Source: Lytechinus pictus
Lineage: Eukaryota; Echinodermata; Echinoidea; Temnopleuroida; Toxopneustidae
Direction of reading: 5' to 3'
DNA length: 64,000 bases
Assembly (NCBI RefSeq): GCF_037042905.1
Contig: NC_087252.1
Span: 769,501-833,500, forward strand
Of this stretch, positions 54,951 through 64,000 are shown piece after piece. The notes below the pieces were generated by a model, which saw nothing but the letters and a program-made list of their open reading frames with translations, searched no databases and was not told where the DNA came from. Made by a program: the position numbers and the translations under genes. How positions within the stretch are numbered: position 1 is the stretch's first letter; every line of letters starts with the position of its first letter.

Positions 54951-55552
54951 TTAAAGGGATTGTCCAGGCTGGAAATATTTGTATCTCAATAAAAAGAGAA
55001 AATTCACAGAGCAAAATGCTGAAAATTTGATCAAAATCGGATAACAAATACTCGTAACAAAGTTATTGAATTTTAAAGAATCGCATTATTCCGGTGAAAA
55101 AGTTCTACATATGTCTTTATTAATATTCATTAGGTGGGCTGATGTCATATCCCCACTTGTTATTTTGTATTTTTTAAACGAAATTAGGTGTATTTAAAAA
55201 ATTTCTGCCAAGAACTAAAACAATTGGATTGACAACTGATTGAGTGCATTAGTTATTTATTGCCGAAACTTATTTCATTGTAATGGAGACACATCATTTA
55301 CACATGTAGGATTTCATGTAATAACATATAACATGAAAAAGGAAAGTGGAGATGTGACATCATCAGCCAACCTAATGAATATTCATGACGATGTGCATAT
55401 AACTGTTTTCACAAAATATTGATAAACTTTAAAATTCAATCACTCCGTTATTTGTTATCCGATTTTGATTAAATTTTCAGCATTGTGCTCTGTGCATTTT
55501 ACTCTAGTTATTTAGATATAAATATTTCCGGCCCGCACCATCCCTTTTAATC
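54951..55552. mobile_element. MITE, TTAAAGGGATTGTCC family
   Basis: TTAAAGGGATTGTCCAGGCT mirrors GGCCCGCACCATCCCTTTTAA; arms include GATCAAAATCGGATAAC and GTTATCCGATTTTGAT. Same family as 23306-23913. Confidence 0.8.
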
Positions 55553-55694
55553 AGACAACTGTAGTTCTGCACTTAAAACGCAAGGTTTCATTGTGTTACC
55601 AGTTCATCTATTCATCTGGAAGTTTTAAAGCTTAAAATACGACTCTTTGCATTAAATATTTGTGTATTTCGAAAGGGCTAATTCCACTGGTTTA

Positions 55695-56364
55695 TGCAGC
55701 TATTACACTTGCCCAAATAGTTCACGACTAGTTCACGCATCGAGTCGTGCCACGTCGTTCCATGTCGTGACGCGTGCGGGCCAGTGTGGGACAATGCTTG
55801 AAGTGTCATGCCAAAATTTTAAAATTTCTAAAATAATGGCACGACAAAGTTCGGTGTGGACTATTCATAAATTGCGCGCAACCTCGTCGGGCCAAGTCGT
55901 ACTATGATACGAGTGTCACGCAGTAGCACGACTAGTTAACGACTAGTTTACGAATAGTTTGCGACAAGTTAAACAAAAGTTTGCGCATAGTTCACGCTCG
56001 CCTCTGAATTGCTCTCAAAGGTATACGCATGCGCAGTTTGGCTATAACGAACGGCAATTCATGGAGTTCGATTTTATGCTCCAATGAATTATGGTGAATT
56101 GAATGATGTGACCAATAGCATATCCAGCATTAACTATGACAGAGAAATGTATGGGCCATGCACAAGCATAATTTTCCCAAGACAATTGGGCCATGGAATG
56201 CTTTGTATAATATAATACTGGATAAGCACCTGGTGACAGTCCGCAAACTATTCATAAATACTGCGTAAACATGTCGTGTCATTGCCTAAACTTGTCGTGC
56301 CCCACATTGTCACGAACTGGTACGATGATAAAATCATGCCAGTGTACATGGTGTAATAGCTGCA
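55695..56364. mobile_element. 670-bp MITE with TTA target duplication and CACGACTAGTT words
   Basis: TGCAGCTATTACAC on the left is the exact inverse of GTGTAATAGCTGCA on the right, with TTA at 55692-55694 and 56365-56367. A 3-bp TTA duplication is typical of PIF/Harbinger elements. Inside the ends are runs of TAGTTCACGACTAGTTCACG-like and GTCGTGCC/GTCGTAC words. No transposase. Confidence 0.8.
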
Positions 56365-56367
56365 TTA

Positions 56368-57640
56368 GACGTCGAAGCCACCCATGAACTACTTGGGCAA
56401 TCACATGAAAAATGTCTTGGAGACCTCTCCGTGACTCATCTAGACAAGGTCATCTCCGTCGCCACGACGTTACGGAGGCACCCCCCCCCCTCACCCCTCC
56501 CCCCCAAAAAAAACACGAAAAAGTGGATTTAAATAACTTTCTCTGGCAAATGATGACATTGCAGAGACCACTAGACTGGGAAATCGGTTTGTTCCTTGCG
56601 ACTTTCCAGAGACCTAACTGGTCTTCAGAGATGTATCCAAGACGAGAGAAAAATCGAGTTACTAGTTCTGATGTCAGTCCGCCCAGTGGTCCCCCTTAAA
56701 GCACCAGACCTTCGTATAACATGTAGAATGGATATGAACAAGTAAATTATATTGCAGCATTACAAATTTGTAATATGAATGATGCGATTGGCCATTTTGG
56801 CAATTTAATCAAATCTTTTTATATTTGATTGGTGCTTAGATAAAGAACACTTCCATTCAGCTGATGTTAATATTGTGTTTCACTAATTAGAATGACATTT
56901 TTTTATAAACGTTGAGCCCAGCTTTAAACACGTCTTTGTGATTCACATTCTGGATATTGTTATACAGTATATACAATTGAAAAGTGATATTCCTTGTGAA
57001 TACTCTCAAAACAAAACAAAAAGTGGATTAGGTCCTTATTCATTTAAATTTTTAATCAAAATGATTTAAATAAATCCAGACTAGATGTGAATTACCTGCA
57101 ATACATTGGATTTATAATTGAAATTTGTCCTGTAAGATTTGATTTTAAATTGTTAGAGGCTTGAAGATATTTATAATTCAAAATCTAAGAGTTCGACGGT
57201 CTACTACTCACACCCGATCTAGAATTATTTTGAGTCCATGATTTTTTTAGAGTGTATTTTGTTTCGTAAAGTTACAATATATGTTCCGACGTTATGTATT
57301 CTACCTGTGAAGCAGCATTTTCATCTCAATCTGGTCAATAGAAATTCACTTTAATCTTTAGCCAAAGAGTAGAGCGCATTTCATGTATATACAAGTGTAA
57401 CATCAATCATACTATACAGCAGCTATCGCATGTAGAGATCAAGTTTGTCTCCAAGCACTAAGTCATAAGGGCGATTCCATGCGCGACGTATGGGACATTT
57501 AGACTACAATTTCTTGTCTCTTGGCCAAAGCGTGACAAACAAAAATAGTGTTATGACAATGACAAAGTACAAGTGGGTATTCTTATTGAAAAATGACAAC
57601 CAACAAAATTAGTTGTTTATGGTGAATAAGGAGTGAAAAT
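56368..57640. other. Intergenic DNA, no gene seen
   Basis: C runs near 56481 and 56500; otherwise AT-rich. A 95-codon frame at 56412-56699 crosses the C runs and is not credible. Confidence 0.4.
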
Positions 57641-57659
57641 GCTATTTGTCGTATGGGGC

Positions 57660-58300
57660 GCAGATAATTTTCTTATCGAGAAAAAAGAAATCCGTTCCAA
57701 AGCTTCGCATATTTTTCGTTACGCCGTTCCGGCCGCATTGATCCGCTACAATGAGCTGCAATTTTGGTATTCAGTTCTCTCATCTTACCAATCATCCCCT
57801 CCCACCATCCCATTTTCCTTTCAACTCTCTGGGTTTCTTTCTTTGTATTTTCATTTACTCTTCCTTCTCGGAAAAAAATGTCTCCTACCAATCTACCTCC
57901 TTTCACCATCACTGAATCCCGTCGACCTCCAAACAGATTTCCTCGGCAAACGCTAGGGCATGTGCCTCTGGTTCCTTCAATTCCGTCTCTCCTACAATCG
58001 CACCTATCTGCCTAACTTTTATTTTAAGGGTATACAAAACCACAACCTTGACCATTTCCAAAAATTGCTTCCTACTAAATATTGAGTCAATCGATATGAA
58101 ATTCATTCGTTTCCCTGTTAAATTAGTTATCTCGGTGAATTGTCTTTTTTGCACCCCGGAAAATTTGCTACCTGGGCACATGCGCCGTATATCGTCTCAA
58201 GGATAAGCCACAAATGTCATCGAATCCCACCTACAGTCCCACCTCCTCCGTCTCGTTTTTCCAAACATTCATCCCAATCGCCCACCTAAATGTTTGCAGA
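57660..58300. mobile_element. Copy of the CCAAAGCTTCGCATA repeat and adjoining unclassified repeat
   Basis: 57663-57755 closely matches 17690-17775 (TTCCAAAGCTTCGCATATTT, CGTTACGCCGTTCCGG). The following 500 bases are less AT-rich than the surroundings and open on both strands in pieces (minus 57909-58181), which may be LINE ORF remains, but I cannot confirm a family. Confidence 0.45.
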
Positions 58301-58984
58301 TTGTTTGGGAAAATAGACGAATTAATTCTTATATTATTAAACTGAAGCTTGATGGATAACCGAAAATTGGTTAACTCCATTCATTGCAGATAGAAGTATG
58401 ACAGGCCTAATTGATTTTCCATAGACTCGTGTGTTAAAGTGGCACTTTAAAAAAATCATAAAAAATTAGGAAATTCGAGGGTTAATTGAATGTTCACTAC
58501 CAGTGGATAGGATATATATCTGACATTCCATATCTGACCAGAAAAGGGTACCTCGACCGGTTAATTTTAAAACTAAATCGGCATTTATGAAGACTACACC
58601 TGACAGGATAAACTTCATCACTTGAGAGAGTAAAATGGCCCTAATTCTTCCTCCAGTAAAAAAAATAGTTGCCAAGTGGTGATATATCTTTCCAATTTGG
58701 AAAAAGGAAGTTCAGTAGGTACCCTCCCTAGAATCAGTGTTAGATTGTCAGTCATATTCATTCATTTTTGTCAATCAGCAATATCAAATTTAAAAATTGA
58801 GAATGGGTTGGCTCGAACGAATATCTTTTGGCTGCCAGTTGTAATTAGGCCCATGTAACCTCAGATGGGTTATTCGCCACGATCGTGTTGATGGCCATCG
58901 TTGAGGGGGTGTGAGCATTTTCGCCAGAACTCACAATCAATTTTAAATGATAGCGCTGTAAAAAATGTTTGGGTAAACTAGAGA

Positions 58985-59130
58985 GCACCATTTTCAGAAA
59001 ATACTCATAGATGTTTGTTTTTTATACAGACCTCCAGATGCAACTAATGATTATTCCAAAAAAATCTAAAGAATTATTAATACTTGGAGATCTTAATAAC
59101 ACTGACCGTGTAAACCCTGTCAATATCATT
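58985..59130 (+). pseudogene. LINE endonuclease-domain fragment
   Basis: A broken frame encodes YRPPDATNDY, then after a shift KSKELLILGDLNN, two motifs of the APE-type endonuclease of non-LTR retrotransposons (YRPP and GDxN). It is a short internal scrap; the rest of the domain is missing. Confidence 0.7.
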
Positions 59131-59481
59131 AATGATCGTTTTGCTCCAAGTCAGAAAATATCAAACCTAATGACACCTTTATCTTTCAAATGTCTTGTAT
59201 AGATCCTCTTTGCCTCTTTGGTAACGTGCAAATGTAATTATCTATGATCAAAGTCAGATGCAAAACAAGTAATAACATTATTATGTTCCGCTTTATCTCA
59301 CAAAACAATAGTTCATGTACGCACATTCCGGATTCCTGGTCTGTTTACAAACATGACAAATGAGAGGACTTATGATGTCACTCAATTTTTCTTTTGTATT
59401 TTATTATATGACATATGAAATATAATTTTCTCATTGTCCTTTGAGACAAAATTTTATTCCTCCCTGATAAACATTTGGTAA

Positions 59482-61149
59482 CAGTGGCGTAACTACGGGG
59501 GCACGTGCCCCCCCCCCCCCACAATCGCAATCGGCTGGCCAAAAAAGGAGAAAAATAGGGGAAAAGAAAGAGAAACGCAGTGGGGGAAGAACAATTATTC
59601 TATATTAAATTATGATATAATATATTATACTACATAACAATTCTTTTTCATAATTTTACGAAACATAATTTGCTTCGGGACTTATGTGTTTATTTTTCCT
59701 GGTGTTCGCACTGTCTCTGTTTAATGACATATATAATCCTGTTGTACTAAAACATCCCGTTTTCTAGTCAATATACACTGAATATATTTCCTCGCAATTC
59801 GAGTTGTTATTGTTTAATGTAGTGACATATGCTTATTTTCGTGACTAAAAATAATTGCCCCCTTTTAAGGTCTGAATATAAAACATTTCTCGTCCTTATG
59901 TTCGCATTGTTAAAAAAGGTTAAACTGAATTCATTAGAAAAAAGACGAAAATACCATAGACTTGTCTTATACTATAAAATTGTAAATAAGATTGTTATAT
60001 GTAGGAGAAATAAATAGGTGCACACAAGCGAACAGAATAGGAAGAAATGATAATACTTTTAAGATGAATGTTCCATATGCCAGAACAGACTATTATATTA
60101 AATCATTTTATCCTCAAACAATCAATGAGTGGAATCAACTCCCTGAAATTGTAGTTAATAGCCCATCTCTCAATACATTTAAATCGTCCCTGTTGAAACA
60201 TCTCCAGTTAGACATTTGAGTTATTGTTTCAAGCAATCTTAGTATTTTGAAGAATTATTTTTTGTATCCCTGATGTTGTACTTAAACTATAATCTTTTAT
60301 CTGCCTTTATATTATGTATTTGTATTACTTGGTTAATGTCATCGATATGTTTTGTACTTCGTTTTATATATCTGGGATGCCAACTTGTATGGGTTTTCCT
60401 AAACCTTGTTTTGCAACCCGAGACATGTAAATATTTTATTTTTCTGTTTGAATAAATCAAATCAAATCAAATTAATGGGTTGTGAGGTATGTCTGCTCTT
60501 CATGAATTCATAAAAAACAGCCCTTAAAATGTTCCTTTTCCTGGTCTGAATAACAAAATATTTTAGAAAAAATACGTATGGTCTAAGTGAATTCCTACAA
60601 ACAAGCCTTAGAATGTCCAGATTCAGGTCTAAATTTTAACATTTTTGAGCTCGCTTTTCGTGCTCGCAATATTTGATTCGTGAGGTACGTATCATGTTCA
60701 TGATTTTAACGACTACAAAAGGTACTTTAAGTGTAATTCTAATGAACTTAGCAACGGTTGGTGCTCGCATTAGATGACTATAGTGAGATATTGTTGCTCT
60801 TCATGAATTCGTAAAAGACAGTCCTTAAAATGTCCCTCTTTGGGGTCAATATCATATAAAAACTTTCAGCTTGAGCTTCGGGCTCCCATTATTTGTTTCG
60901 TAAGACAGGTACGTATTACAAAAATTTGCTTATAATGTCCCTTTTAAGGTCTGAATATAAAATATTTTCAGCTTGTGCTTCGCGCTCGTATTGATTGATC
61001 AGTGAGATACATATCCGTTTAATGGCATAGCCCTTAAAATATCTATATTAGGTCAGTATACATGGCGATTGAGCGCACTTTGCGCGCCCACTAAGTGAAT
61101 AAAAATGTTTGCTGGTTCCCCCCGTGCCAGGACCCACGGTACGCCAATG
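59482..61149. mobile_element. 1.7-kb hAT-like element carrying a LINE fragment
   Basis: CAGTGGCGTAACTACGGGGG on the left and CCCACGGTACGCCAATG on the right are diverged inverse ends; flanks TTTGGTAA and TGTGATAT agree at 5 of 8 positions. The interior (60600-61080) repeats GAGCTCGCTTTTCGTGCTCG-like motifs in diverged units, as in 37736-39030. Confidence 0.65.
59825..60475 (+). mobile_element. 5'-truncated LINE 3' end inside the hAT element
   Basis: Frames at 59829-60017 and 59992-60219 encode LINE C-terminal motifs (SLEKRRKYHRLVLYYKIVNK; then RTDYYIKSFYPQTINEWNQL and SLNTFKSSLLKHL), broken by a frameshift near 60010. The 3' tail ends GAATAAATCAAATCAAATCA, a typical short tandem tail. Confidence 0.8.
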
Positions 61150-61756
61150 TGTGATATTACTATTGTTTTAACATCTTATGGTTCATTCAAATTGGTCTTT
61201 ATTGGCAAATCTGTAAAAATTGAAATATTGTATAATTCATCCAATTTCTCTTTTCATTAAAATCAAGTTTTTGTTGGGTCGGACTTGTTCGTCAATGAAG
61301 TCAAAATCAATGAATCTATTAATCATAAATTCTTTGATAAAGACACGTTTTTTTATCCAATAAGAAATCGGATTGCAATGACCACGCTTTTGTATACACG
61401 TTTAAATAAAAGTAGGGGGCTGTTGCGGACCCTATCTATAACACCCAAATATTATCTTGTAAGATTATCCAGCTCACCACAAAACTCAAAAAAGCATTCG
61501 CCCTTGTCCCCCCCCCCCCCCCTTCATTCTCACCAAAAGATGATGCATTGTACATATCTAGTTCAAGCTCGTGTATAGACCTAATCAATTTTCAAAATAT
61601 AGGGGTAAATTTTACACCGATAATTCATATAATATATGACCGATAAACAGGATATAGCCTATGTGATCAATCTAGCGAATGCAGGAGTAGACCGAAAAAG
61701 GATCCGGTGTCAGGTAAAAGAATAGACTCGCCCTTTAGGGCACACACGGGTCAATC

Positions 61757-62152
61757 TAATACCCCTTTCATAAACCCAATAAAACCCAATTATGCGGCTA
61801 ATAGCAGCATAGTTTGGTCGTAAAATCAGAGGAGGACAAGAGTTATCCGCATTATTCTGATGCTGCTATTATCCGCATAATAGCGGCATCGGGACAAGAT
61901 TGTGAGTTTATGAACGTATTTCCAAATAATGCGGATAATTGCCATGGTGCGGTCACAAGGTCACCCTTTTCCAACACAACCGCATCGGAGGGGGCGTGTC
62001 CAGTTGTCATGACGATTATCCGCCTTTTTCAGGACGGGCGCTCGTAAAAATAATGCGGATAATTTTCGGAGTTTGTAAACGCAATTTTTATTGAATTATC
62101 CGCATTACTATTAGGCGGCTAATTGGAGGATAGGTTTATGAAAGGGGTATTA
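61757..62152. mobile_element. 395-bp element with ATTATCCGCAT words
   Basis: TAATACCCCTTTCATAAACC on the left is the exact inverse of GGTTTATGAAAGGGGTATTA on the right, consistent with a TA target. The interior holds about eight copies of ATTATCCGCAT/ATGCGGATAAT in both orientations. No coding frame. Confidence 0.8.
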
Positions 62153-62740
62153 TGAAACAAAGCCATAAATTATTCTGTCTGTTCACAGCTAGAAAAACCA
62201 GATCCGCGTTGCCAACAACAATATTAGAAATTCAAATGATATACAAAAATACAGCCTAGCTTCTTTAGAGGCCTGATTGTGAAAGAGAATGAATAGAGGA
62301 TGTATTCGTTTATAATTTGGTGTGAAGTAATTTTATGTCAGTTTGATAAATTATGTTTTGCGCGCGGAGGAATCACTCATGTTGTTTCAAAACAAAAATT
62401 GTCTCCGTTTACTTCCCCCATCCCCCTTTAATGACGTCGTGGGACTAATAAAACCAACTCCAAAATGATCTATTCGATATTTAAAAAAAATTGAATTGTC
62501 GATCTGTTTGGGGTTTTTCAGGATGACTGGGGCAGTATACTGTTATAATATAAGCCGAATGAACGAGTTTGATAATAACACCACTACGCTCTCATTTCTA
62601 AGATGGATGATCAAAAACATTCGTCTTGTATTCAAGGTTAAATGCCGTATGGTGGTTTCTCATTATCACATCTATGTATCTTATAACATCCGTTAATATC
62701 AAAATCCGTTAGTATAACATGAATATCAAAATCTGTTAGG
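62153..62740. other. Upstream DNA of the RNase T2-like gene
   Basis: AT-rich. A tandem pair of AATATCAAAATC(C/T)GTTAG words lies at 62695-62740 just before the TATA box. Confidence 0.4.
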
Positions 62741-62743
62741 GTT

Positions 62744-62749
62744 TATAAG
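62744..62749 (+). promoter_or_regulatory. TATA-like box of the RNase T2-like gene
   Basis: TATAAG lies 120 bases before the ATG at 62864, a spacing similar to that in the gene at 32155. Confidence 0.45.
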
Positions 62750-62863
62750 TACGACCCCCACCTCAAATCTTCGCCACTGCTTCAATAATTTAAGAGCTTT
62801 CGAAAGCGAAAAAGAAGCGAAAAGTGATTGAGATTGATAAACTGATAGACCTGAAGATCAACA

Positions 62864-63675
62864 ATGGCCAAACTGAGTCTAGCCATCGTTCTTATAGTAG
62901 GGATAGTCTCCGTTCACACCAACAAAATCAATGTTTTTGAAGGACTTTTCGACCAAGTTTGGTAAGTACTATCTCGAGTTCGTGTGTACTTATTTTTTCT
63001 TCTCTACCCATATAGCACGTTGTTTAAGCATGTCACTCTAACAACAAGTTGTTTAAACTTTTTTGTAATTGTTAAACTTTTTAAACAACTTGTTTAAAAA
63101 GTTAAAACAACTGTGTAAAAAGTTTAAACAGCTGTTTAAAAAGTTTAAACAGTAGTTGTTAGAGTGACAGGCTGAAACAACGTGCTTAAAATTTTAAACA
63201 GCGTTTTTACAGTGTATAGTATGCTCATTATAAAAGTTATTTTTATGCCTTATGCCTTTTTTAAGTTATGCCTTCCTTCATGTTTTTTTTTACTCCCGGT
63301 CTTTTAATGACAGTGCCCTAATTAAACTATTAAGAAGATAAACATAAAGTCACAGATACTCTTCTCTAAAATGTCTTTAGGTCTCGATTCTTATGACATT
63401 AAATTGATTATAAAAATCTTAAAGATAATTATGGTTAATAAAAAAGGTAATAACCCTCATTCTGACCATGCTAATTGCACATTGATCGATATGTTTTAAT
63501 CATGTATTTTTCCATGGTAAATTATAAACATTAACCTGGAGTCTCACTCCTCCCCCTCTCTCCCCCTCTCTCTCTCTCTTTATCTCTCTCTCTCTCTCTC
63601 TCGCTCATCAGGGAGGAAGCCAATTTTGATGGACTCACTTTGGTCTATACTTGGGCCCCAACCTTTTGTGTAAAG
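62864..63675 (+). CDS. Probable secreted RNase T2 family protein, first two exons (partial)
   Basis: Exon 1 62864-62961 (donor TTGGTAAGT, phase 2) and exon 2 63612-63675 (acceptor CATCAG, donor AAGGTATGC, phase 0) give 54 residues. Residues 1-20 (MAKLSLAIVLIVGIVSVHTN) form a signal peptide. Residues 33-54 start W-E-E and contain DGLTLVYTWAPTFCVK, matching the first conserved strand of RNase T2 enzymes (W-x(n)-L-x-V-x2-W-x2-T-x-C), which precedes the two catalytic-histidine motifs. T2 enzymes are acid or secreted endoribonucleases. The usual W-P pair reads W-A-P here. The catalytic motifs are expected in later exons beyond the window and are not seen. The assignment rests on a short motif. Confidence 0.6.
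63014..63225. mobile_element. GTTTAAAC-word element in intron 1 of the RNase T2-like gene
   Basis: AGCACGTTGTTTAAGC and TGTCACTCTAACAAC at the left mirror GTTGTTAGAGTGACA and AACAACGTGCTT at the right; between them lie many AAAGTTTAAACAG/TGTTTAAAAAG words. The right end may extend to TTTTTACAGTGTA at 63218. Confidence 0.65.
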
Positions 63676-64000
63676 GTATGCATATAAGAAGCATTATTCT
63701 ACCCCTGTGCTATTCTTCTGTATCTGTTTTTTGTATCATTTTTTCTATTCTACATTAACCATTATATCAAGGCGGATTTTTGCTTACAAAATCAAAGACT
63801 AACTACCTTTATTGCTTAAATCTAGATAACATAATTTTCAACTTTATTTGAAATTATGAAATTTAGATTTGAGAATTACTCTTGTATTACAAATTACCCT
63901 CATTTAAGGAAAAATGTATTAATAAAATATTGATTATTTTGAATCGAGGTAATTGATATATGTTAACAGCTAATATACGTCTTATTCAGCGCTGAAGACA
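63226..64000. other. Remaining intronic DNA at the right edge
   Basis: AT-rich introns 1 and 2 of the RNase T2-like gene on either side of exon 2, with a (TC)n tract (about 63545-63604) as polypyrimidine run before exon 2. No third exon recognised before the edge. Confidence 0.5.

Larger units (their letters stand above)
59240..61290. mobile_element. AAAATCGG-family MITE split by a hAT element
   Basis: The left part (59270-59481) has TCACAAAACA, GATGTCACTC and TTGTATTTTATTATATGACA; the right part (61150-61290) has TAAAAATTGAAATATTGTAT and TTTTTGTTGGGTCGGACTTG. Together they make one diverged member of the 19142 family. Confidence 0.65.

Noticed and set aside
56412-56699. 95-codon plus-strand frame
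   Set aside because: Crosses two C runs and an A run; no domain and no splice context.
57909-58181. 90-codon minus-strand frame that looks somewhat protein-like
   Set aside because: No motif recognised and the plus strand is also open nearby; could be LINE ORF1 debris but I cannot support it.

Overview
This is a gene-poor, repeat-dense animal genomic window, most likely from an echinoderm and probably a sea urchin. The support is GT-AG introns, AT-rich intergenic DNA, many long poly-C/poly-G runs, abundant LINE 3' ends, hAT and TTAA-target MITEs, and a MITE family with 'AAATTTCATCAAAATCGG'-type interiors that I associate with sea urchin genomes (taxon is inference). Four host-like genes are visible, three with short exons in long introns. 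From left to right they are the 3' end of a TPR-repeat gene (2091-3422), a two-exon gene for a 76-residue secreted basic peptide (32155-34806), a three-exon gene for a small Arg-rich protein with a C-x8-C-x12-C-x2-H motif (41086-46688), and the first two exons of a probable RNase T2 family gene running off the right edge (62864 onward).

Layout. 1-943 is the minus-strand gag of an LTR retrotransposon (zinc knuckle visible), cut by the left edge. 3506-9000 looks like one 5.5-kb element with inverted ends, filled with CAACGTTG-motif arrays and carrying a 470-bp foldback in the middle. 11440-30993 is a tandem segmental duplication: copy 1 is 11440-17088 and copy 2 starts at 17089, but copy 2 is split by a 9.2-kb insertion (about 17280-26462) bounded by 62-bp perfect inverted repeats. 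Comparing the copies shows several clean insertions with target duplications: two hAT MITEs and a SINE in copy 2, and a LINE-containing block in copy 1. 31160-41085 holds the secreted-peptide gene, a Tc1/mariner-like MITE and several hAT-like elements, one carrying an array of GCGCGAAGCGCGAGC motifs. 41199-45949 is an intron made largely of nested foldback elements. 47990-56370 has minisatellites, AT microsatellites, tRNA-derived SINEs, a triple tandem array of a foldable unit that could be an ncRNA, and a MITE with a TTA target duplication. 57640-62152 is mixed LINE, hAT and MITE debris up to the RNase T2-like gene.

The genes have no evident functional link. The main interest is structural: several unrelated-looking elements share one design (inverted ends plus arrays of a short self-complementary word, a different word in each family), there are large near-perfect palindromes, and a duplicated segment allows insertions to be read by comparison. 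I see no CRISPR array, operon or prokaryotic system. Exon models and element borders come from reading splice signals and repeats by eye; no database search was run.
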